Source of the DNA: Streptomyces sp. ICBB 8177
Lineage (GTDB): Bacteria; Actinomycetota; Actinomycetes; Streptomycetales; Streptomycetaceae
DNA length: 64,000 bases
NCBI RefSeq assembly: GCF_003144095.1
Contig: NZ_NSKH01000023.1
Location: forward strand, 358,964 to 422,963
Reading direction: 5' to 3'
Under the pieces are notes generated by a model. The model ran no database searches. It was not told where the DNA came from and was given only the letters and a program-made list of their open reading frames with translations. Numbering within the stretch: the stretch's first letter is position 1; the number at the start of each line of letters is the position of its first letter. Both the position numbers and the translations under genes were made by a program. This document shows positions 50,566-58,128 of the stretch, piece by piece.

Positions 50566-51322
50566 ACTGCGGCCGGTCGTGCACCCCGCGGGGGTGAAGG
50601 ACCGGCGCAGCGGTGAGCACTGGGCCGGGCGCATGTACATGCGGGAGATCTCGCTGCGCATCGACCGGCACCTTGTCACCACCCGGGTCACCCCCAACCA
50701 GCTGACCTACCTGATGACCGTCTGCGGCGTGCTGGCCGCCCCGGCGCTGCTGGTGCCGGGCATCCCGGGCGCCGTGCTGGGCGTCGTGATGGTCCAGCTG
50801 TACCTGCTGCTGGACTGCGTGGACGGCGAGGTCGCCCGCTGGAAGAAGCAGTTCTCGCTGTCCGGGGTCTACCTCGACCGCGTCGGCGCCTACCTCACCG
50901 ACGCCGCGGTCCTGGTCGGCTTCGGCCTGCGCGCCGCCGACCTGTGGGGCTCGGGGCGCATCGACTGGCTGTGGGCGTTCCTGGGCACCCTCGCCGCGCT
51001 CGGCGCGATCCTCATCAAGGCCGAGACCGACCTCGTCGGCGTGGCCCGGCACCAGGGCGGGCTGCCGCCGGTCAAGGAGGCGGCCGCCGAGCCGCGTTCG
51101 TCCGGTGTGGCGCTCGCCCGGCGGGCCGCCGCCGCGCTGAAGTTCCACCGGCTGGTCCTCGGCGTCGAGGCGTCCCTGCTGATCCTGGTGCTCGCGGTCG
51201 TCGACCAGATCCGCGGCGACCTGTTCTTCTCGCGGCTGGGCGTGGCGGTGCTCGCGGGCATCGCGCTGTTGCAGACGCTGCTGCACCTGGTGTCCGTCCT
51301 GGCGTCGAGCAGGCTGCGGTGA
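50543..51322 (+). CDS. CDP-alcohol phosphatidyltransferase family protein (atypical motif)
   Basis: 259-residue membrane protein. The family signature is present as LDCVDGEVARWKKQF and GVYLDRVGAYLTD. Compared with the consensus DxxDGxxAR-x8-GxxxDxxxD, the first three Asp are present but the fourth is Ala (DRVGA). TM helices follow on both sides; NQLTYLMTVCGVLAAPALLV precedes the motif. It may be a subfamily with different chemistry. ATG overlaps the dehydrogenase gene by 23 bp. An acceptor or alcohol cannot be named. Confidence 0.85.
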   Translation: MSKPSVAELRPVVHPAGVKDRRSGEHWAGRMYMREISLRIDRHLVTTRVTPNQLTYLMTVCGVLAAPALLVPGIPGAVLGVVMVQLYLLLDCVDGEVARWKKQFSLSGVYLDRVGAYLTDAAVLVGFGLRAADLWGSGRIDWLWAFLGTLAALGAILIKAETDLVGVARHQGGLPPVKEAAAEPRSSGVALARRAAAALKFHRLVLGVEASLLILVLAVVDQIRGDLFFSRLGVAVLAGIALLQTLLHLVSVLASSRLR

Positions 51323-52203
51323 GCGCGGCCATGAAACTCGGCGCGGTCGTGCTGACCATGGGCAACCGCCCCGACGAACTGCGCGCGCTGCTGGACTCGG
51401 TGGCCAGGCAGCGCGGCGACGCCATCGAGGTCGTCGTCGTCGGCAACGGCTCGCCGCTGCCCGAACTCCCGCACGGCGTAAGGACGGTGGAGCTGCCGGA
51501 GAACCTCGGCATCCCGGCCGGGCGCAACGTCGGCATCGAGGCGTTCGGCCCCGGCGGCAGCGAGGTGGACGCGCTGCTGTTCCTCGACGACGACGGGCTG
51601 CTGCCCCGGGACGACACCGCCGAGCTGGTGCGCGAGGCGTTCGCCGCCGACCCCAGGCTGGGCATCATCTCGTTCCGCATCACCGACCCGCAGACCGGCA
51701 GCACGCAGCGCCGCCACGTGCCGAGGCTGCGCGCCTCCGACCCGTTGCGCTCCTCGCGCGTCACGACGTTCCTCGGCGGCGCCAACGCCACCAGGACGGC
51801 GGTCTTCCAGCAGGTCGGCGGGCTGCCCGGCGAGTTCTTCTACGCGCATGAGGAGACCGACCTGGCCTGGCGGGCGCTGGACGGCGGCTGGCTGATCGAC
51901 TACCGCGCGGACATGGTGCTGGAGCACCCGGCGACCGCCCCGAGCCGGCACGCCGTCTACCACCGCATGGTGGCCCGCAACCGGGTCTGGCTGGCCCGCC
52001 GCAACCTCCCGGCGCCACTGGTCCCGCTGTACCTGACCACGTGGATCCTGCTGACACTCGCCCGACGCCCGTCCCGTCCCGCGCTGCGGGCCTGGCTGGG
52101 CGGGTTCAAGGAGGGCTGGACGAAGCCGTGCGGACCGCGCCGGCCGATGCGCTGGCGCACGGTGTGGCGGCTGACCAGGCTGGGAAGGCCGCCGGTCATC
52201 TGA
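51319..52203 (+). CDS. Glycosyltransferase family 2
   Basis: 294-residue cytosolic GT-A transferase. Seen: LGAVVLTMGNRPDELRALLD, PENLGIPAGRNVGIEAFGPG, ALLFLDDDGLLPRDDTAEL (DDD metal-binding motif), TTFLGGANATRTAVFQQVGG, FFYAHEETDLAWRALDGGW (acceptor-side ETDLAWR motif) and a basic C-terminus. GTG overlaps the upstream stop (GTGA); an ATG 4 codons later is also possible. In this operon it would decorate the product made by the CDP-alcohol transferases. Confidence 0.92.
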   Translation: MSAAMKLGAVVLTMGNRPDELRALLDSVARQRGDAIEVVVVGNGSPLPELPHGVRTVELPENLGIPAGRNVGIEAFGPGGSEVDALLFLDDDGLLPRDDTAELVREAFAADPRLGIISFRITDPQTGSTQRRHVPRLRASDPLRSSRVTTFLGGANATRTAVFQQVGGLPGEFFYAHEETDLAWRALDGGWLIDYRADMVLEHPATAPSRHAVYHRMVARNRVWLARRNLPAPLVPLYLTTWILLTLARRPSRPALRAWLGGFKEGWTKPCGPRRPMRWRTVWRLTRLGRPPVI

Positions 52204-52311
52204 CGACTCCGGCGTTACGCGCCCGGTTGGGCGGCTGCTCGGCCCGAATCCGCCTCGCGTTCACCTTTCCCTGATGTGCTGCCTACCGCGGCGCTTCAGG
52301 GGAAGGTACGG

Positions 52312-53091
52312 ATGACGGACGCGGTACGGGACGAGCGGGTGCCCACGGTCGTCGTGCAGGGACTGCACATCGTCTACCGGGTGCACGGCGGCGGTGGCGG
52401 CAAGCGCAGCGCGTCGGCGGCCCTCGGGCGCCTGGTGCGCCGCCAGGCCACTCCCCACCTGCGCGAGGTGCACGCCGTGCGCGGGGTGAGCTTCGTCGGG
52501 TACCGCGGTGAGGCGGTCGGGCTGATCGGCACCAACGGCGCGGGCAAGTCCACGCTGCTGCGGGCGATCGCCGGGCTGCTGCCGCCCGAGCGCGGCCGGG
52601 TGTACGTCGAGGGCCGCCCGTCGCTGCTGGGCGTCAACGCGGCCTTGATGAACGATTTGAGTGGCGAGCGCAACGTCATACTCGGCGGCCTGGCGATGGG
52701 CATGGGCCACCGCGAGATCCGCGAGCGCTACCAGGACATCGTTGACTTCTCCGGCATCGACGAACGCGGCGACTTCTCCTCGCTGCCGATGCGCACCTAC
52801 TCCTCCGGCATGGGCGCCCGGCTGCGGTTCGCCATCGCCGCCTGCAAACGGCACGACGTACTGCTCATCGACGAGGCGCTGGCCACCGGTGACGTGGCGT
52901 TCCAGCGGCGGTCGCTGGAACGCATCCGTGAGCTGCGCGAGCAGGCCGGCACGGTCTTCCTGGTCAGCCACAACAACCGCTCGATCCGCGAGGTGTGCGA
53001 GCGGGTGCTGTGGCTGGAGCGCGGTGAACTGCTGATGGACGGACCCACGGAAGCGGTGCTGGCCGCCTACGAGGAGCACACCCGCGGCTGA
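52312..53091 (+). CDS. ABC exporter ATP-binding protein (TagH/RfbE-like polysaccharide export)
   Basis: 259-residue ATPase of the teichoic-acid/O-antigen exporter class. VHAVRGVSFVGYRGEAVGLI, Walker A GTNGAGKSTLLRAI, the TagH-group VNAALMNDLSGERNVILGGL, signature YSSGMGARLRFAIAACKRHD, Walker B VLLIDEALATGDVAFQRRSL and H-loop LVSHNNRSI are intact. ATG with GGAAGG 5 nt upstream. The ABC-2 permease partner is missing from the window, so it must lie elsewhere. Closing gene of the glycolipid operon, 108 bp after the glycosyltransferase. Confidence 0.92.
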   Translation: MTDAVRDERVPTVVVQGLHIVYRVHGGGGGKRSASAALGRLVRRQATPHLREVHAVRGVSFVGYRGEAVGLIGTNGAGKSTLLRAIAGLLPPERGRVYVEGRPSLLGVNAALMNDLSGERNVILGGLAMGMGHREIRERYQDIVDFSGIDERGDFSSLPMRTYSSGMGARLRFAIAACKRHDVLLIDEALATGDVAFQRRSLERIRELREQAGTVFLVSHNNRSIREVCERVLWLERGELLMDGPTEAVLAAYEEHTRG

Positions 53092-53169
53092 CCGAACGCC
53101 CCGGCCTCGACCCGATCGTGAGCGAGCCGTCGCGAATCCGTTGCGGTAATCGCGCCGTCCGCGCGGGAG

Positions 53170-53190
53170 CCTGCCGATACGGTCGGCAGG
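53170..53190. terminator. Candidate hairpin terminator after the glycolipid operon
   Basis: CCTGCCGA (53170-53177) and TCGGCAGG (53183-53190) form an 8-bp stem with a 5-nt loop, 78 bp after the ABC ATPase stop, with no T run. Confidence 0.45.
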
Positions 53191-53286
53191 GGCCGTACGT
53201 GTGACAGCGATCAACTCATGTGGCGGAGGGGAAGATTCGCGGCCCCCGTGTTGTTCGACGTCATGGGTGAATGACCGGGAGACCCG

Positions 53287-53317
53287 GGCGTACGCCGGAT
53301 CCCTGTACGGCGTACGC
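53287..53317. promoter_or_regulatory. Paired palindromes GGCGTACGC, candidate operator of the hopanoid operon
   Basis: GGCGTACGC occurs at 53287-53295 and 53309-53317, 22 bp apart start to start, i.e. two helical turns; each contains the palindrome GCGTACGC. They lie in the 446-bp gap upstream of hpnC. Possible -10 sequences such as TAGAAC lie about 140 bp further down, near 53456-53461. No gene is seen in this gap. Confidence 0.45.
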
Positions 53318-53537
53318 TGAGTCAATGCCCACCGCCGGACCGCCCACGACCTGCCCTTCGGCGCGCGGGGTGCGGGGGCGCACGGCGGCGACGGCAGGAA
53401 CGGAGGGCGGTATTGGGTGCGGCGTGTCCGAAATGGGAAGAACCTGAGGATCAGTGTAGAACGGGGGGTGTGGCGGCCATGAACACGGAACCCATCCAGC
53501 TCCGGGGCACGTCCGCCGCTGCGACATGGGGCGACCC

Positions 53538-54437
53538 ATGGTGACCGCGGGGACGCAGGAGACCCAGTCGCGCGCCGTCCTCGACAAGGCCGCCCGGGAA
53601 AACTTCCCCGTGGCGCCGTTCTTCCTGCCCCGCGCCTGGCGTGACGACCTGATGGCGGTGTACGGCTACGCCCGCCTGGTCGACGACATCGGCGACGGCG
53701 ACCTGCCGCCCGGCCGCGACGACGCCCGCCTGCTCGGCCTCGACCCGGCCGCCGGCGACGACCGGCTCGCCATGCTGGACGCCTTCGAGCGGGACCTGCG
53801 CCGGATCTTCGACGGCGGCACCCCGGGCCATCCCATCCTGCGCACCCTCGCCCCGGTCGTCCGCGCCCGCGGACTGACCCCCGAGCCGTTCCTCGGCCTG
53901 ATCGAGGCCAACCGGCAGGACCAGCGGGTGCGCCGCTACGCCGACTACGACGAACTGCTGGCGTACTGCGAGCTGTCCGCCAACCCCGTCGGCCGCCTGG
54001 TGCTCGCCATCACCGGCACCGCCACCCCGGAACGGATCCGGTGCTCCGACGCGGTGTGCACCGCGTTGCAGATCGTCGAGCACCTCCAGGACGTCGCCGA
54101 GGACCTGGCCCGCGACCGGATCTACCTGCCCGCCGACGACATGGCGCGGTTCGGCGTGACCGAGGCCGACCTCGCCGCCCCCACGGGGGGCGCGCAGGTG
54201 CGTGCGCTGGTGAAATACGAAGCGGAACGCGCCCGCGATCTGTTGAATGAAGGCACCCCGCTGGTGGGTAGCGTCCACGGCAGGCTGAAGCTGCTGCTCG
54301 CCGGATTCGTGGCGGGGGGCCGTGCCGCGCTCGCGGCGGTCGCGGCGGCCCGCCACGACGTCCTGGCGGGACCGCCGAAGGCCACCAAGCTCGGACTGCT
54401 GCGCGAGGTGGGGTCCACATTGCGACGAGAGGGGTGA
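53538..54437 (+). CDS. hpnC: Squalene synthase component HpnC (presqualene-pathway)
   Basis: Trans-isoprenyl synthase-fold protein of about 299 residues. In the HpnCDE route HpnD makes presqualene diphosphate from two farnesyl diphosphates, HpnC converts it to hydroxysqualene, and HpnE reduces this to squalene. Seen: ARENFPVAPFFLPRAWRDDL, YGYARLVDDIGDGD (first Asp-rich motif) and EHLQDVAEDLARDRIYLPAD (second). Start ATG at 53538 has GGGGCGACCC upstream; another ATG 4 codons earlier is possible. First gene of the hopanoid operon; its stop overlaps the hpnD GTG start. Confidence 0.93.
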   Translation: MVTAGTQETQSRAVLDKAARENFPVAPFFLPRAWRDDLMAVYGYARLVDDIGDGDLPPGRDDARLLGLDPAAGDDRLAMLDAFERDLRRIFDGGTPGHPILRTLAPVVRARGLTPEPFLGLIEANRQDQRVRRYADYDELLAYCELSANPVGRLVLAITGTATPERIRCSDAVCTALQIVEHLQDVAEDLARDRIYLPADDMARFGVTEADLAAPTGGAQVRALVKYEAERARDLLNEGTPLVGSVHGRLKLLLAGFVAGGRAALAAVAAARHDVLAGPPKATKLGLLREVGSTLRREG

Positions 54438-55372
54438 GCCGGATCGTGGACGGTTCCGCGCACACGTCCGCACCGGTACTGGCCGCGTACCGGTACTGCG
54501 AGACCGTGACCGGGCAGCAGGCACGCAACTTCGCGTACGGCATCAGACTGCTGCCGCAGGAGAAGCGGCAGGCCATGTCGGCGCTGTACGCGTTCTCCCG
54601 CCGGGTCGACGACATCGGCGACGGCGACCTGGACCCCGCCACCAAGCGGGTCCGGCTGGAGGAGACCCGGGCGGTGCTCGGCCGGGTGCGGGACGGCGAG
54701 GTGTCCGAGGACGACACCGACCCGGTCGCCGTGGCGCTCGCCGACACGGCGCGCCGCTTCCCGATCCCGCTCGGCGGGCTCGACGAACTCATCGACGGCG
54801 TCCAGATGGACCTGCGCGGCGAGACCTACGAGAGCTGGGACGACCTGAAGGTGTACTGCCGCTGCGTCGCCGGTGCCATCGGCCGGCTGTCGCTCGGCAT
54901 CTTCGGCACGGTGCCCGGCGCCCGTGACGCGGAGCAGGCGCCGACCTACGCCGACACGCTTGGCTTGGCCCTGCAACTGACCAACATCCTGCGGGACGTT
55001 CGCGAGGACGCGGGCAACGGGCGCACCTACCTGCCCGCCGAGGACCTCGCCAAGTTCGGCTGCTCCGCCGGGTTCTCGCAGCCGGTACCGCCCGCGGGGG
55101 CGGACTTCGCGGGCCTGGTCCACCACGAAGTGCGGCGCGCCAGGGCCCTGTTCGCGGAAGGCTACCGGCTGCTGCCGATGCTCGATCGGCGCAGCGGCGC
55201 CTGCGTGGCCGCCATGGCCGGCATCTACCGCCGCCTGCTGGAACGCATCGCCTCCGACCCCGAGGCGGTGCTGCGCGGCCGGGTCTCGCTGCCCGGACGC
55301 GAGAAGGCCTACGTCGCGCTGCGCGGGCTCGCCGGGCTCGACACCCGGCACGCGGCCAGGGGGCGTGCCTGA
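54434..55372 (+). CDS. hpnD: Presqualene diphosphate synthase HpnD
   Basis: 312-residue trans-isoprenyl synthase that condenses two farnesyl diphosphates. Seen: ARNFAYGIRLLPQEKRQAMS, ALYAFSRRVDDIGDGDL (first DDxxD-type motif), VQMDLRGETYESWDDLKVYC, CVAGAIGRLSLGIFG and LQLTNILRDVREDAGNGRTY (second Asp-rich motif). GTG start overlaps the hpnC stop (GTGA), so the pair is translationally coupled. Length and motifs are typical of HpnD. A 126-bp gap follows before hpnE. Confidence 0.95.
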   Translation: MSRIVDGSAHTSAPVLAAYRYCETVTGQQARNFAYGIRLLPQEKRQAMSALYAFSRRVDDIGDGDLDPATKRVRLEETRAVLGRVRDGEVSEDDTDPVAVALADTARRFPIPLGGLDELIDGVQMDLRGETYESWDDLKVYCRCVAGAIGRLSLGIFGTVPGARDAEQAPTYADTLGLALQLTNILRDVREDAGNGRTYLPAEDLAKFGCSAGFSQPVPPAGADFAGLVHHEVRRARALFAEGYRLLPMLDRRSGACVAAMAGIYRRLLERIASDPEAVLRGRVSLPGREKAYVALRGLAGLDTRHAARGRA

Positions 55373-55498
55373 GATGAGGCCCTCACCAGCGCCGACGTCC
55401 TGCCCGGCCCACCCGGCCGGGCGCCGCTCAACCCCGCGGACGATCATCGCGTCCCTCCTGCCGACGGCACCCGGGGACGCCGCGGAGGGAGCAAGCGC

Positions 55499-56929
55499 AT
55501 GAGCCGGACATCGATGCCGCGAGGCGGCCACCGCGACCAGCCCGGCGCCGCCACCGCGGTCGTCGTGGGCGGCGGCCTGGCGGGCACCACGGCCGCGCTC
55601 ACCCTGGCCGACGCGGGAGTACGGGTCACGCTGGTGGAAGGCAGGCCGCGCCTCGGCGGTCTCGCCTTCTCCTTCCAACGCGACACCCCGGCAGGCGAGT
55701 TGACCGTCGACAACGGCCAGCACGTCTTCCTGCGCTGCTGCACCGCCTACCGCTGGTTCCTCGACCGGATCGCGGCGAGCGACCTGGTCACCCTCCAGGA
55801 CCGGCTGCACGTGCCCGTACTGGACGCGGGACGGCAGCGGATGGGGCACCTGCGGCGCACCGCCCTGCCCGTCCCGCTGCACCTGGCCGCCTCGCTCGCC
55901 ACCTATCCGCACCTGTCGCTCGCCGAGCGGGCCACGGTGGGCCGCGCCGCCCTCGCGCTGCGCGGACTCGACCTGGACGACCCCGCGCTCGACGCGGTCG
56001 ACTTCGCGAGCTGGCTGCGCGCCCGCGGCCAGTCGCGGCGCACCGTCGAGGCGCTGTGGGACCTGGTCGGCGTCGCCACCCTCAACGCCACCGCCGACCA
56101 GGCGTCACTGGGCCTGGCCGCCATGGTCTTCAAGACCGGGCTGCTGTCCGACCCCGGGGCCGCCGACATCGGCTGGGCCCGCGCCCCGCTCGGCGACCTG
56201 CACGACACCCGCGCCCGCGCCGCCCTGGACGCGGCCGGGGTCACCACCGTGCTGCGCGGCCGGGCCGGCGGACTGCGGGCCGCACCGGACGGGGGCTGGC
56301 TGGTGGACGTGGCCGCCGGCCCCGGTCGCGCCGAGGAAGTGGCCGCCGGCACCGTGGTGCTCGCGGTGCCGCAGCGCGAGGCGCACGGCCTGCTGCCGGA
56401 CGGCGCGCTGGCCGATCCCGGAGCGCTGCTGCGCATCGGCACCGCGCCGATCCTCAACGTCCACGTCGTCTACGACCGCACGGTGCTGCGCGAGCCGTTC
56501 CTCGCGGCGCTCGACAGCCCCGTGCAGTGGGTCTTCGACCGCACCGGCGCCTCGGGGCTGGCCGAGGGGCAGTACGTGGCGCTGTCGCAGTCGGCCGCCC
56601 ACGACGAGATCGACCTGCCGGTCGCCGAGCTGAGAGCCCGCTACCTGCCGGAGCTGGAGCGGCTGCTGCCGGCCGCCCGCGCCGCGACCGTACGGGACTT
56701 CTTCGTCACCCGGGAACGCACCGCCACCTTCGCCCCCGCGCCGGGCGTCGGCAGGCTGCGCCCGGCCGCCCGCACCCGCGCCCCGGGCCTGTACCTGGCG
56801 GGCGCGTGGACCGCCACCGGGTGGCCCGCGACGATGGAGGGCGCCGTGCGCAGCGGACTGCGGGCCGCCCGGGACGCCCTGACGGAACTCGGCCGACCGG
56901 CCCCCGACGGCGCGCTGGAAGCCGTATGA
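55499..56929 (+). CDS. hpnE: Hydroxysqualene reductase HpnE (FAD-dependent, squalene-associated)
   Basis: 476-residue flavoprotein of the phytoene desaturase fold. The dinucleotide-binding loop TAVVVGGGLAGTTAALTLAD near residue 19 is followed by VTLVEGRPRLGGLAFSF and DNGQHVFLRCCTAYRWFLDR, typical of HpnE. C-terminal RLRPAARTRAPGLYLAGAWT and GWPATMEGAVRSGLRAARDA give the second FAD-binding region. ATG has GGAGGGAGC a few nt upstream. It converts hydroxysqualene to squalene for the cyclase. Stop overlaps a possible start of the polyprenyl synthase gene. Confidence 0.94.
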   Translation: MSRTSMPRGGHRDQPGAATAVVVGGGLAGTTAALTLADAGVRVTLVEGRPRLGGLAFSFQRDTPAGELTVDNGQHVFLRCCTAYRWFLDRIAASDLVTLQDRLHVPVLDAGRQRMGHLRRTALPVPLHLAASLATYPHLSLAERATVGRAALALRGLDLDDPALDAVDFASWLRARGQSRRTVEALWDLVGVATLNATADQASLGLAAMVFKTGLLSDPGAADIGWARAPLGDLHDTRARAALDAAGVTTVLRGRAGGLRAAPDGGWLVDVAAGPGRAEEVAAGTVVLAVPQREAHGLLPDGALADPGALLRIGTAPILNVHVVYDRTVLREPFLAALDSPVQWVFDRTGASGLAEGQYVALSQSAAHDEIDLPVAELRARYLPELERLLPAARAATVRDFFVTRERTATFAPAPGVGRLRPAARTRAPGLYLAGAWTATGWPATMEGAVRSGLRAARDALTELGRPAPDGALEAV

Positions 56930-56958
56930 GCCAGACATCCGCAAGCGAAGGAGAACCC

Positions 56959-58029
56959 GTGACACCGGCCCACGAGCAGCTGGCAGCGCCACAGGCGCAG
57001 CAAGGCGTCACCGCGCTGCTGGAGCGCGGGCGGACCCTGTCCACCCCCGTCCTGCGCGCGGCGGTGGACCGGCTCGCGCCCCCCATGGACACCGTCGCCG
57101 CCTACCACTTCGGGTGGATCGACGCGGCGGGCAACCCCACCCGCGGCGACAGCGGCAAGGCGGTCCGCCCGGCGCTCGCGCTGATGTCCGCCGAGGCCGC
57201 GGGCGCCGCTCCCGAGGCGGGCGTGCCCGGCGCGGTCGCGGTGGAACTCGTGCACAACTTCTCGTTGCTCCACGACGACCTGATGGACGGCGACGAGCAG
57301 CGCAGGCACCGCGACACGGTGTGGAAGGTGCACGGCCCGGCGCAGGCCATCCTGGTCGGCGACGCGCTGTTCGCGCTGGCCAACGAGATCCTGCTGGAGC
57401 AGGGCACCGTGGAGGCGGGCCGGGCCACCCGGCGGCTGACGGTGGCCACCCGCAAGCTGATCGACGGTCAGGCCCAGGACATCTCCTTCGAGCACCGCGA
57501 GCGGGTCACCGTCGAGGAGTGCCTGGAGATGGAGGGCAACAAGACCGGTGCCCTGCTGGCCTGCGCCTGCTCGATCGGCGCGGTGCTCGGCGGCGCCGAC
57601 GAGGCCACCGCCGACGCGCTGGAGAGCTACGGCTACCACCTCGGCCTCGCCTTCCAGGCCGTCGACGACCTGCTCGGCATCTGGGGCGAGCCCGCCGTCA
57701 CCGGCAAGCAGACCTGGAGCGACCTGCGTCAGCGCAAGAAGTCCCTGCCCGTGGTGGCCGCGCTCGCCGCCGAGGGTGAGGCGGCGGAGCGTCTGGGTGA
57801 ACTCCTGGCGGCGGACGCCAAGAACCCCGAGATCGGGGACTTCAGCGAGGAAGAATTCGCCGACCGCGCCGCGTTGATCGAACAGGCCGGTGGCCGGGAA
57901 TGGACCTCGCGCGAGGCCCGTCGCCAACACGCCACCGCCCTCGCCGCACTTGACGGAGTGGCGATGCCGGAGGAGACCAGGCGAAACCTCTTCGCGTTGG
58001 CCGACTTCGTTGTGGTACGAGAAAGATGA
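56959..58029 (+). CDS. Polyprenyl diphosphate synthase (farnesyl/geranylgeranyl type)
   Basis: 356-residue trans-prenyltransferase. First Asp-rich motif LLHDDLMDGDEQRRH with two bulky residues before it, RPALALMSAEAAGAAPE basic/helix region, VGDALFALANEILLEQG, and second motif FQAVDDLLGIWGEP. It would make farnesyl diphosphate for squalene. I prefer GTG 56959 (VTPAHEQLA) because AAGGAGA lies 5 nt upstream and codons before it (56926-56958) are A-rich at third positions; an ATG at 56926 overlapping the hpnE stop is the alternative. Chain length cannot be fixed from sequence. Confidence 0.9.
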   Translation: MTPAHEQLAAPQAQQGVTALLERGRTLSTPVLRAAVDRLAPPMDTVAAYHFGWIDAAGNPTRGDSGKAVRPALALMSAEAAGAAPEAGVPGAVAVELVHNFSLLHDDLMDGDEQRRHRDTVWKVHGPAQAILVGDALFALANEILLEQGTVEAGRATRRLTVATRKLIDGQAQDISFEHRERVTVEECLEMEGNKTGALLACACSIGAVLGGADEATADALESYGYHLGLAFQAVDDLLGIWGEPAVTGKQTWSDLRQRKKSLPVVAALAAEGEAAERLGELLAADAKNPEIGDFSEEEFADRAALIEQAGGREWTSREARRQHATALAALDGVAMPEETRRNLFALADFVVVRER

Positions 58030-58128
58030 CAACTGCAACTGCCTGAGCGCAGTCGCCGACCGCGTCGCGTGCGACGCCGGCCGACGGACGCCCCACCGGC
58101 GCAGTGCCACACTGCAGAAGGGGAAGCC

